DNA of 21,373 nt from an uncultured Candidatus Competibacteraceae bacterium (GTDB taxonomy: Bacteria > Pseudomonadota > Gammaproteobacteria > Competibacterales > Competibacteraceae): NCBI GenBank assembly GCA_937872125.1, contig CALMNY010000319.1, positions 1 to 21,373 of the forward strand. The letters run 5' to 3'. Shown here one piece after another: positions 1 to 9,641 of this stretch. The position numbers and the translations under genes were made by a program. Below the pieces are notes generated by a model, which was not told where the DNA came from, did not search any database, and worked only from the letters and a program-made list of their open reading frames with translations. The stretch's first letter is position 1, and every line of letters begins with the position of its first letter.

Positions 1-463
1 CCCCGACCAGATAGCGCACCAGCGCCCGCTGGTCGTCGCCGCGCGTCGCCAGCGAATCCAGCAGGTAGGGCAGGGTCGCAGTCGCGTCGCCATGCCCGAT
101 GACCCGGTGAACCTTGTGCAGAAAATCGCTCACCCCGCGTCGGCGGCTATTGCCCAGCAAGGCATCGTCGGCCTGCGGAAGCGGCAGTTCACGGCGGCGG
201 GCCTTCAGCGCTACCACGGCGGCCTGATCCGCCGCGCCGACATCGAGCAGCGTGCCGGTTAGCGCCTTGAGGGTATAGGCCACCCCGAACAGGAACGCGG
301 CGGCAATCGTGCCGTTCAGATAGGGATTGGTCAGGAAGGCGGCAGTCAGCGGCTGCTGGAAAAACCCGCCCAGCGCCGCCAGCGTCGCCAGGAAGAGCAG
401 GCAACGCCATAGGTAACGGCTGGCGCCCCGACTGGAGCGCCGGTCAGACTGGATCATCGGCAT
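1..463 (-). CDS. MotA/TolQ/ExbB-like channel protein, N-terminal part (cut by window edge)
   Basis: An open frame of 154 codons runs without a stop from an ATG at 463 (or the in-frame ATG at 457) to the window edge, so the C-terminal part is missing. Two hydrophobic segments are visible, at about residues 18-36 (CLLFLATLAALGGFF) and 47-66 (GTIAAAFLFGVAYTL). They are followed by a charged cytoplasmic stretch and then LLDSLATRGDDQRALVRYLVG, which resembles the region just before the third membrane helix in some MotA/TolQ/ExbB-family proteins. That family forms inner-membrane proton channels that power outer-membrane or cell-wall partners. The gene starts 16 bases after the stop of the CHASE2-GGDEF-EAL gene on the same strand, so it is probably the third gene of that operon. 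The family call rests on the membrane layout and one motif only, because the most diagnostic part lies outside the window. Confidence 0.5.
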   Translation of the reverse strand, partial: MPMIQSDRRSSRGASRYLWRCLLFLATLAALGGFFQQPLTAAFLTNPYLNGTIAAAFLFGVAYTLKALTGTLLDVGAADQAAVVALKARRRELPLPQADDALLGNSRRRGVSDFLHKVHRVIGHGDATATLPYLLDSLATRGDDQRALVRYLVG

Positions 464-479
464 AGGTTATAGACTGTAT

Positions 480-3338
480 CTACGGCAGGGGTTGGATCGG
501 CGCCCGATTGAGCAGGGCCGGGATTTTGTGCGCGGGTACGGGACGGCTTAAATAGTAACCCTGGATTTCATCACATTGATTAGTCTGCAGAAACGCCAGT
601 TGCCTCTCGTCTTCCACACCTTCGGCGATGACGGTCAACCGCATACTGTGGGCCATGGCGATGATCGCCAGCGTAATCGCCGCATCCTCTTCGCTGATGG
701 CGATTTCATGCAGGAACGACTTGTCTATTTTCAACTGATCAATCGGAAACTGCTTCAGATAGCTCAGCGAGGAATAACCGGTGCCAAAATCATCAATAGA
801 CAGTTTGACACCGACGCCCTTGAGCGCGTGCATGATGGCAATACTGCCCGTCACATCTTTCATCACCAGACTTTCCGTAATTTCCAGATCCAGGTAACAC
901 GGTTCCAGACCGGTTTCTTGCAAGATTCGGGTCACCATGCTGGCTACGCCGGGCCGGAGAAACTGGCGCGGCGACATGTTTACCCCCATGCGCAGCGCCG
1001 GTAATCCCTGTCGTTGCCAAATCCTGGCCTGCTGACAGGCAGTCCGAAGCACCCATTCGCCGATGGTCTCAATCAGGCCGATCTCTTCGGCCAATGGCAC
1101 AAAATCCGCCGGCGAAATCAACCCGCGCTGGGGATGCCGCCAGCGCAGCAACGCCTCGACCCCGATGATGCAGCTCCGGTGTAAATCCATTTGTGGCTGG
1201 TAATACACTTCCAGTTCCTGACGCTCCAGCGCGCGGCGCAAATCCTGCTCCATCACCAGCCGCTCCAGGGTGCGGACATGGAGGTCACGGGCATAGAACT
1301 GGATATTATCGCGGCCATTTTCCTTGGCCCGGTACATGGCGGTATCGGCATTTTTCAACAGGGTTTCCACATCCTCGCCATCCCGTGGGAACAGGCTGAC
1401 GCCGATGCTGGCGGTCACAAAACACTCATGGCCTTCAAGCTGAAACGGCGATTTAAGGATTTTCAAGATCTTGTGCGCGAAGCTCGCAATTCGGTCCTCC
1501 TCGTGCAAATCCTCCAGTACGCAGATGAATTCGTCGCCGCCCACGCGGGCGATGGTGTCTTCCTTGCGCGCGCCGTCCAACAGGCGGGCCGCCACCGCCC
1601 GCAGCAACGCATCGCCCGCGGTGTGGCCCAGGCTCTCGTTGACTTTCTTGAAGTGGTCCAAATCCACGAACAGCAGCGCCAGGTTGTAGCCGGCGCGCTG
1701 GGCGTGGGCGATGGCCTGGCGGAGCCGGTCCCGCAACAGATCGAGATTGGGCAACTGCGTCAGCGCGTCGTGGGTCGCCTGATACATCATCTGCTCGGTC
1801 AGGCGGCGGTTTTCGGTGATGTCGCTAAACGTGAGGACAGCGCCGGCAATTCGCCCCTGCAGATCGCGCAGGGGAGCCGCCGAGGCGCGCACGGCGTAGC
1901 GCTGGCCAGCGCGATTGACCAGAACACCCGGTTCCGGCAGCCTGACTGGCTGGCCCTGCTCCAGACACCAAGCGATCAGATCAACGCCGGTGTGGTGATC
2001 ACGTTCATCAGCGACCTGGAAGACCACGTTTAACGGCTGACCGCGCGGCGCGGCTGCCGCACCGCCGAGCAGGAATGCCGCAACTGGGTTCAGATAATGC
2101 ACGATGCCCCGGGCATCCGTCGTGACCACGGCGTCGCCGATGGAATCCAGGGTGACCTGGGCGCGCTCCTCCTGCTCGAACAGTGAACGGACCATCTGCC
2201 GCAGGCGCTGCCAACTCCAGAGCGGATAGCTCAAGCCCTGGGCCAGGAGCGCCGCCGCCGGTGGAAACCAGCGATGCGCGCCGTGGAGCAACCCAAAGCT
2301 GCTGGCGAGGGTGAGCAACAGCGCCAGCCCGGCCAGCGGCAACGTCCAGCGGGGCGGGCAAACCACGTACAGGATCAGTGGCAACACGACCAGCAGCCCG
2401 GTCAGCACCAGGGACCCGCCGGTCGGTAATGGCCGGATCGCCAGGTCCTGCCGCAGGGCATCGAGCACATTGGCATTGAACTCCACCCCGGACATCGGTC
2501 GCGCCAGCCCGGAAACTGGCGTGGGCAACGTATCGCCCAGACCGGATGCGGTCGCGCCGACCAAAACGAACTGGTTGCGAAAGACCGCTGGTGAAACCGT
2601 CCCGCGCACCACATCGCGATAGGAAACATGGCGAAAGTGTCCCGGTGGCCCGGCGAAGGGAATAAGGATGCGGTAATCGCGCCGCCAGATGTAAGGCGAG
2701 GAGGAATCAGCGCCGGCGGCTCGCTGACCAGGCAGCGCCCGCTGAGGAGCAGCATCAGCCAGTTGCCACAGGGCCAGCGCCAGGGTGGGCCAGTGCGGCT
2801 CGCCCAGACCGGCTTTCAGGTAAACGCCGCGAGCGATGTTATCGGGGTCCAGTTCCACGTCCACATGGCCCAGACCAGCGGCAGCTACCGCCAGCGCCGG
2901 AATGGGCAGGGTTTCCAGCAGTTGACCGCCCAGATAGTTTTGTTCGTTGAGCACCGGCAGCACCACATGGCTGTTGCTGGCCAGCGCCGCCGCCAATTCC
3001 GTATCCGCGGTGGGATCGGTCGCGTCGGGTTCGGCGAACACGATGTCCAGCGCAATGGCTTTCGCGCCCGCCGCGCTGAGGGTGCGAATCAGTTCCGCAT
3101 GGGTGCGGCGCGACCATGGCCAGCGGCCAATTTCACGCAGGCTTTGTTCATCAATGGCGACGATGACGATGTCATCCGCCGGCGTGCGAGACCAGGCTGC
3201 CAGATTCCAGTCATAGAACAACCCGTCCCAGCGATAGAGTCCATTCGTATAAACCAGAATTAGCGCGCCAGTCGTCAGCACCAACGTCAAGCCGATCTTT
3301 TCAAGCCATCCGGCGTACTCTCGGAGCGATGGGATCAT
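480..3338 (-). CDS. CHASE2-PAS-GGDEF-EAL protein (c-di-GMP turnover)
   Basis: A 952-residue membrane sensor predicted to make and/or degrade cyclic di-GMP. An N-terminal membrane helix (about 13-32) leads into a periplasmic CHASE2 domain (about 35-300), then three helices (about 308-327, 333-352, 357-377). The cytoplasmic part has a PAS domain (about 393-510), a GGDEF domain (about 520-685) and an EAL domain (about 695-940). The cyclase motif GGDEF is intact at 600-604, with an inhibitory RxxD site (RKED, 591-594) exactly five residues before it. The EAL side keeps E728-A-L, DDFGTGYSSL at 849-858, KIDKSF, EGVE and QGYYLSRP. Both halves therefore look catalytically possible; which one dominates cannot be read from sequence. 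The start overlaps the stop of the LysM-FecR gene by four bases (ATGA), which suggests translational coupling. Domain edges are approximate. Confidence 0.93.
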   Translation of the reverse strand: MIPSLREYAGWLEKIGLTLVLTTGALILVYTNGLYRWDGLFYDWNLAAWSRTPADDIVIVAIDEQSLREIGRWPWSRRTHAELIRTLSAAGAKAIALDIVFAEPDATDPTADTELAAALASNSHVVLPVLNEQNYLGGQLLETLPIPALAVAAAGLGHVDVELDPDNIARGVYLKAGLGEPHWPTLALALWQLADAAPQRALPGQRAAGADSSSPYIWRRDYRILIPFAGPPGHFRHVSYRDVVRGTVSPAVFRNQFVLVGATASGLGDTLPTPVSGLARPMSGVEFNANVLDALRQDLAIRPLPTGGSLVLTGLLVVLPLILYVVCPPRWTLPLAGLALLLTLASSFGLLHGAHRWFPPAAALLAQGLSYPLWSWQRLRQMVRSLFEQEERAQVTLDSIGDAVVTTDARGIVHYLNPVAAFLLGGAAAAPRGQPLNVVFQVADERDHHTGVDLIAWCLEQGQPVRLPEPGVLVNRAGQRYAVRASAAPLRDLQGRIAGAVLTFSDITENRRLTEQMMYQATHDALTQLPNLDLLRDRLRQAIAHAQRAGYNLALLFVDLDHFKKVNESLGHTAGDALLRAVAARLLDGARKEDTIARVGGDEFICVLEDLHEEDRIASFAHKILKILKSPFQLEGHECFVTASIGVSLFPRDGEDVETLLKNADTAMYRAKENGRDNIQFYARDLHVRTLERLVMEQDLRRALERQELEVYYQPQMDLHRSCIIGVEALLRWRHPQRGLISPADFVPLAEEIGLIETIGEWVLRTACQQARIWQRQGLPALRMGVNMSPRQFLRPGVASMVTRILQETGLEPCYLDLEITESLVMKDVTGSIAIMHALKGVGVKLSIDDFGTGYSSLSYLKQFPIDQLKIDKSFLHEIAISEEDAAITLAIIAMAHSMRLTVIAEGVEDERQLAFLQTNQCDEIQGYYLSRPVPAHKIPALLNRAPIQPLP

Positions 3339-4996
3339 AGAGCCAGGATCAGGGTCAGGAAAACCACCAGCCCCATCGGCCAGTAGCTCGCAGGCGGAAC
3401 ATCAATCCGTTGCACTGGGCCATACGGTCCCGCATCACCATCGGCTTCGAGGGTGCGGATCCGCAGATAGTGAAAACCGGATTCAGGCCGGGGGATGGAC
3501 AGTTGCGGTTCGGAGACCCGCCTTGAGACTGTCATGTCCTCAAAGTGGATGTCCCGAGCCAGTTGGAACTCGTACTGCTGGCCGGGCAATCCCGCGCTCC
3601 AGCGAAACGTCAGGGCGTCGGCAGTGACTTCGGGTGGTTGCAGTTGCAGCGTCGGTTGCAGCCGGAACGATTGCGGATCGCTGAATGGCCCTTGCCGACC
3701 GGAAGAGTCGCGGACGGCGACCCGCCAATAGTAAGACCCTGGCTCCAGCGGCTGCTCCGGGGTCAGGCGCGACGCCGTGTAGTCGGGCCGGTCGAGCGAC
3801 AGCTTCGCAAAACGCTCGTCCTCGGCCAGTTGAAAGTGATAGGCCGCCGCTTTTTGGGGTTCCGACCACTCGAACCGCAGCGTGGCCGCCAGCACGGCGC
3901 TCCGGTGGACCGGTTGCATCAAAAACGGCGGCTCGGGGCGCGCATGGACCCGGAACCGGTACTGAGCGTCGCGTCCCTCCAGCCCCCGGCCGTCAATGCC
4001 ACGCATCCGGGCCACATAATCGCCATCCGGCACATCCGGCCCACGTACAGCCGGCGTCGGTGCGACGCCGTCAAACAGCAAAGTCTCGAACTGGTCGGTG
4101 GGCGCGATTTGCGCGCGATAGGCCACCGCGCCTTTCACCGCGGGAAAATTCCACTGGATCGGCACGCGCGTCACCACCGGCGGTAATTCAGCGACGCTGG
4201 GCGGTGGCAGCAGCGGGGCGGGCGGCAATGGCGCCTGGCCCGTTTTGGCCAAGGCGCCAAACCCTTGTTCGACCGTCCGGGTGGTTTGGCGGCCCCGGAA
4301 CGTGACAGCGCCTTCCAGTACTTCCGTCCGCGCCGTCGCGGTGGTGGGGTCCATGCCGAGCCGATAGCGGGTGCCCCGCACCGCCGAAGTGGCGGCCGGT
4401 GTCCGGATTTCGTAGCGCGGGCCAGCGACGGATCGAGGCGCGACCTGGCTCTCCACCCGTCCTTGTTGCAAACGAATGCGGGTGTCCACAAAGCGGGTTT
4501 GGCCGTAGGCGCTCAGCGCCTCCATGCGCAGTTCGCTGCCGGCTTGCAACAACACGCGGGAGCTGTCGCCAAATTCCAGGGTAGCCGTGCTGTTGGGACC
4601 GGTCAGGAGCGTGTCGCCGGTTTGCAGGAGCAGTTCAGAATCAACCGGGATGGTTTGGCCATTCGCCGCGATCACGGCATGTACCTGACCCTGCACGCTC
4701 ACAACCCGAGCTGTCGCCGGCAGACGCTTCAGCCACGTGATCGGGATGCGCAGTTTCATTCCCGGCGGCAGGTGTTCCGGATCGGCGACCCCATTGAGCC
4801 TCTGTAGCTTCGGCCAGTAGTCCATGCGGGTCAGGTAGTCAGCGGTGACATTCCACAGATTGTCGCCAGGACGCACCGTATACAGCCATTCCTGGGAATG
4901 CGCGGCGGTCGCGGCCAGTAGCGTCAAGGATAAAAAACCACACTGGACTGTTTTTGTTGTGTAGATGAAAGCGGTTGCCTGCCAAGCGCTTTGCAT
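3335..4996 (-). CDS. LysM and FecR domain protein with FN3-like repeats, exported and membrane-anchored
   Basis: Predicted periplasmic sensor or scaffold of 553 residues. A signal peptide (GFLSLTLLAATAAHSQ, about residues 20-35) is followed by a LysM domain (about 38-89, YTVRPGDNLWNV) expected to bind peptidoglycan. A FecR-like domain follows (about 98-245), with its typical TPAATSAVRGTRYRL at 199-213. After a proline-rich linker come three fibronectin-III/Ig-like segments (about 275-530) and a C-terminal membrane helix (about 537-552). I chose ATG 4996 because AAGGG lies eight bases upstream; a GTG at 5014 in the same frame would add six residues. This gene is first in the operon with the CHASE2-GGDEF-EAL gene (four-base overlap). 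FecR proteins usually work with an ECF sigma factor and a TonB-dependent receptor, but neither is present here, so the partner is more likely the CHASE2 protein (inference). Confidence 0.88.
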   Translation of the reverse strand: MQSAWQATAFIYTTKTVQCGFLSLTLLAATAAHSQEWLYTVRPGDNLWNVTADYLTRMDYWPKLQRLNGVADPEHLPPGMKLRIPITWLKRLPATARVVSVQGQVHAVIAANGQTIPVDSELLLQTGDTLLTGPNSTATLEFGDSSRVLLQAGSELRMEALSAYGQTRFVDTRIRLQQGRVESQVAPRSVAGPRYEIRTPAATSAVRGTRYRLGMDPTTATARTEVLEGAVTFRGRQTTRTVEQGFGALAKTGQAPLPPAPLLPPPSVAELPPVVTRVPIQWNFPAVKGAVAYRAQIAPTDQFETLLFDGVAPTPAVRGPDVPDGDYVARMRGIDGRGLEGRDAQYRFRVHARPEPPFLMQPVHRSAVLAATLRFEWSEPQKAAAYHFQLAEDERFAKLSLDRPDYTASRLTPEQPLEPGSYYWRVAVRDSSGRQGPFSDPQSFRLQPTLQLQPPEVTADALTFRWSAGLPGQQYEFQLARDIHFEDMTVSRRVSEPQLSIPRPESGFHYLRIRTLEADGDAGPYGPVQRIDVPPASYWPMGLVVFLTLILAL

Positions 4997-5109
4997 GTGG
5001 GATGCCCTTTTCACCGTGTCTGGAGCTGAAACAGTAGTCCGATTTTAGCGTGTAACCGCGTTTGTGGTCTGACATCATTCATCGTTTCCACGCCCAGCGT
5101 GGAGATGGA

Positions 5110-5163
5110 GGGGCGCGGCGGCGCGGCGCCCCCCGCCGGCGATTTTGGCGGGCTATCGCCGGC
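5110..5163. repeat. Two adjacent GC-rich inverted repeats
   Basis: The 177-base gap between the nitroreductase stop and the LysM-FecR gene holds two stem-loops. One pairs 5135-5143 (GCCGGCGAT) with 5155-5163, a perfect nine-base stem with an 11-base loop. The other pairs 5110-5116 (GGGGCGC) with 5126-5132. On the minus strand they lie after the nitroreductase stop and could end its transcript, but no T-run follows, so a standard intrinsic terminator is not supported. Confidence 0.45.
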
Positions 5164-5191
5164 AAACCGGTTCCTGGGATCAAGTCAGATT

Positions 5192-5800
5192 TCAGACTGT
5201 CTCCAAACCCTCGCCCCAACTCCCCTCGAACACGAAACGGTCCAGTGGCTTGCGCTCCCGGGGCGCCTGTTCCTTGGTGCGTAGAGCCTCTGGCAACGTG
5301 TCCATCGCTCCCGGATGACCAACGGCGATCATCGCCATGCAGGCGTGATCAGTGGGGATATTGAAGCGCGCCCTGGCCTGGTCCGGGTCAAACCCGCCCA
5401 TCTGATGGGCGACCAGACCCAGAGCGGTTGCTTGCAGGCAGAGGTTTTCGCTGGCCGCGCCGGTATCGTACTGCGCCCAGCGATTCGGCTGGTCATTGTG
5501 GCTGAAGTTGGGCGCCGCCACTGCCAGCAACAGCACCGGCGCGTTTTTGACCCAGACCTGATTGCCTTCGGCGAGACACTCCAAGGCTTGCTGCCAGCCC
5601 GATGGATCGCGGAACCGGTCCCAGACCAGATAGCGCCACGGCTGATCGCCGAAGCAGGACGGCGCCCAGCGTGCCGCTTCCAGCAACGCCAGCAGATGCA
5701 CGCGGCTGACTGGCTGGTTCGGGTCAATGGCGCGCGGGCTCCAGCGGCGGGCGATGAGTTCAGCAATGGGTGATTGAGTGACCGCAGGTTTTTCGAACAT
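5192..5800 (-). CDS. Nitroreductase family protein
   Basis: Probable FMN-dependent, NAD(P)H-using oxidoreductase of the nitroreductase family, 202 residues, cytoplasmic and usually dimeric. The FMN-contacting N-terminal motif RRWSPRA is at 18-24, followed by EAARWAPSCFGDQPWR (41-56). The middle has YDTGAASENLCLQATALGL (111-129), which forms the helix beside the flavin, and the C-terminus has the PRERKPLDRFVFEG block common in this subgroup. The physiological substrate cannot be told from sequence. I chose ATG 5800 because GGAG lies seven bases upstream; an in-frame ATG at 5821 would add seven residues but has poorer support. It is divergent from the thioesterase gene, with about 100 bases between the two starts that must hold both promoters. 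Confidence 0.88.
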   Translation of the reverse strand: MFEKPAVTQSPIAELIARRWSPRAIDPNQPVSRVHLLALLEAARWAPSCFGDQPWRYLVWDRFRDPSGWQQALECLAEGNQVWVKNAPVLLLAVAAPNFSHNDQPNRWAQYDTGAASENLCLQATALGLVAHQMGGFDPDQARARFNIPTDHACMAMIAVGHPGAMDTLPEALRTKEQAPRERKPLDRFVFEGSWGEGLETV

Positions 5801-5904
5801 GAACTTTCTCCAGGTAGGCATTTTGCGATTCTGTAGACCACACTGGCCTGAAAAAAGCGAAAATGAGCGAAATTTCTTTCGTGCTCCCGTACAAGGAACC
5901 CGTT

Positions 5905-6360
5905 ATGTCCTACCAGCAAGAATTGAATGACTATCTCACCCGCCACGTCCCCTTGTTCCAGGCCATGCAGGCGCGGGTGGAGCATTCCGACGCCAACCGG
6001 CTGGCGCTGACCGCACCGCTGGAACCCAACATCAACGACAAGGGGACCGCGTTTGGTGGGGCGATGGCGGCCATCGCCGCGCTGACCGGCTGGGCCGTCA
6101 CCACGATCACCTTGCGCGACCATGGCGAAACCGCCGAGATCGTGATCATTGACAGCGCCTTGAAGTTTTTGCGCCCGGTGCGGGAAACCATTGTTGCTGA
6201 ATGCGTTCAACCAGATGCGGCAACGATTGAAACCTTTATCAACCGTTACCGCCAGCGCGGCAAGGCGCGCTGGACGGTGGAAGTTGTCGTTCGCGCCGCC
6301 GGCGAACCGGCGATGACCTTCAAGGGCCACTATGGCGTATTCCGACCGGAGGCGATCTGA
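5905..6360 (+). CDS. YiiD-type hotdog-fold thioesterase domain protein
   Basis: A 151-residue single-domain protein resembling the C-terminal thioesterase domain of YiiD. The segment NINDKGTAFGGAMAAIAAL (42-60) is the family's conserved active-site region at the start of the long hotdog helix. LKFLRPVRETI (86-96) and the closing AMTFKGHYGVF (136-146) also fit the fold. The expected reaction is hydrolysis of an acyl-CoA or acyl-carrier thioester, but the substrate is unknown. Unlike E. coli YiiD there is no acetyltransferase domain in front. ATG 5905 is preferred because AAGGA lies eight bases upstream; an upstream in-frame ATG at 5863 would add 14 residues without a good ribosome site. A stem-loop follows 16 bases after the stop. 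Confidence 0.82.
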   Translation: MSYQQELNDYLTRHVPLFQAMQARVEHSDANRLALTAPLEPNINDKGTAFGGAMAAIAALTGWAVTTITLRDHGETAEIVIIDSALKFLRPVRETIVAECVQPDAATIETFINRYRQRGKARWTVEVVVRAAGEPAMTFKGHYGVFRPEAI

Positions 6361-6376
6361 CCGGTATCCATCATCC

Positions 6377-6400
6377 GGCCACAGATGGATTGCTGTGGCC
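6377..6400 (+). terminator. Stem-loop after the thioesterase gene
   Basis: GGCCACAG at 6377-6384 pairs perfectly with CTGTGGCC at 6393-6400 around an eight-base loop, starting 16 bases after the thioesterase stop. The position suits a terminator that would separate this gene from the hemerythrin gene. The downstream TCGCCACCAAG is not a T-run, so efficiency is uncertain. Confidence 0.4.
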
Positions 6401-6453
6401 TCGCCACCAAGTCTGATTGGCCTAACATCTCAAAAATCTCTTAGGAGGTTCGT

Positions 6454-6870
6454 ATGCCCTTACTGGTTTGGAATGAAAAAATGGAGACTGGTATTAAAAG
6501 CATGGATGATCAGCATCAATACTGGGTATTATTAATGAATCATTTACATGACATCCTACAAGTCATGGTTGATAAAACAGTGGCTGAACAGGCTCTGATG
6601 GGCATATTGAAATATACGCGCGTTCACTTTGCGGATGAAGAACGGTTATTGCTTGAAAATAACTACCCGGATTATGCCAGTCATAAAAAATTACATGATG
6701 ACTTTGTCAGTCAAATTAATGAACTAAAGAAATCAATAGAACAAGGTAAGCAAAGCGATTGGCGATCAGTGCTTGAAGTTATAAATATCATGTCAAGATG
6801 GCTTAAAGACCATATTCAGGGGGCTGATCAGAAATACGCTTCTTTTCTGAAAGAAAAAGGCGCCAATTAA
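6454..6870 (+). CDS. Bacteriohemerythrin
   Basis: A 138-residue single-domain hemerythrin, a four-helix protein that binds O2 at a di-iron centre and is thought to act in oxygen storage, delivery or sensing. All seven expected iron ligands are present at canonical spacing: H21 (DDQH), H58 and E62 (HFADE), H77 and H81 (HKKLH), H120 and D125 (HIQGAD). Length and the opening VWNEKMETGI are typical. The start is well supported by AGGAGG at 6443-6448, five bases before the ATG. Composition is odd: a hand count of 6481-6780 gives 111/300 G+C (37%), while a line of the adjacent thioesterase gene (6001-6060) gives 65%. The AT-rich codon use suggests recent transfer. It is probably transcribed alone. 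Confidence 0.95.
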   Translation: MPLLVWNEKMETGIKSMDDQHQYWVLLMNHLHDILQVMVDKTVAEQALMGILKYTRVHFADEERLLLENNYPDYASHKKLHDDFVSQINELKKSIEQGKQSDWRSVLEVINIMSRWLKDHIQGADQKYASFLKEKGAN

Positions 6871-6896
6871 ATATCCAAACATCAGAGTATAGTAAT

Positions 6897-6913
6897 TCCA
6901 TACTGATTATGGA
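6897..6913 (+). terminator. Weak stem-loop after hemerythrin gene
   Basis: TCCATA (6897-6902) pairs with TATGGA (6908-6913) around a five-base loop, 27 bases after the hemerythrin stop, and is followed by TTAAATT. The stem is short and AT-rich, so this is only a possible terminator. Confidence 0.25.
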
Positions 6914-6977
6914 TTAAATTGCTCATTGAGGGTGTCTGGCATTGGCTTGGGGATGAGCTTTCCATGCTCTAGCGCAA

Positions 6978-7188
6978 CCGATTACCCACATCTACATGTT
7001 ATTGATTAGTAACATATAACAAGCAAACGTTCCCTCCCCCTGGTGGGGAAGGGTTAGGGTGCGGGGGTTACAGCGGCGAAGATGAACGGAATTTTGAGCG
7101 ATTTATCTCGATTTTGAACCTGCTGCAGGTTTTTACCCCCCACCCCGGCCCTCCCCCGCCAGGGGGAGGGGGATTTGTGGGTAATCGG
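6978..7188. repeat. REP/MITE-like imperfect palindromic element of about 211 bp
   Basis: This element fills most of the 323-base gap between hemerythrin and gyrB. Its outer ends are a perfect 13-base inverted repeat, CCGATTACCCACA at 6978-6990 and its complement at 7176-7188. Inside are two inverted copies of a G/C-rich unit: the left at 7032-7070, the right at 7131-7172 on the other strand. Their first 22 bases match at 20 positions, and each is itself a hairpin (CCCTCCCCC, four-base loop, GGGGGAGGG in the right copy). The layout resembles paired REP palindromes or a small non-autonomous element. No target-site duplication is visible. The left copy has about 30 extra bases between the 13-mer and the palindrome. 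Mobility is inferred, not shown. Confidence 0.6.
7149..7170 (-). terminator. Strong hairpin downstream of gyrB (REP unit)
   Basis: A perfect nine-base stem (CCCTCCCCC with GGGGGAGGG) closes on a four-base loop, about 24 bases after the gyrB stop on the gyrB transcript. It is the right-hand REP unit of the element above. It is stable enough to protect or end the mRNA, but no T-run follows, so a simple intrinsic terminator is not certain. Confidence 0.4.
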
Positions 7189-7193
7189 GTGGG

Positions 7194-9641
<2,448 letters not shown>

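Noticed and set aside
189..410. 73-residue minus-strand frame at the left edge
   Set aside because: Out of phase with the edge-crossing frame that shows real membrane helices and operon spacing; Arg/Gly-rich shadow.
5329..6330. 333-residue minus-strand frame spanning the nitroreductase and thioesterase genes
   Set aside because: Its ends are out-of-frame readings of two recognised genes.
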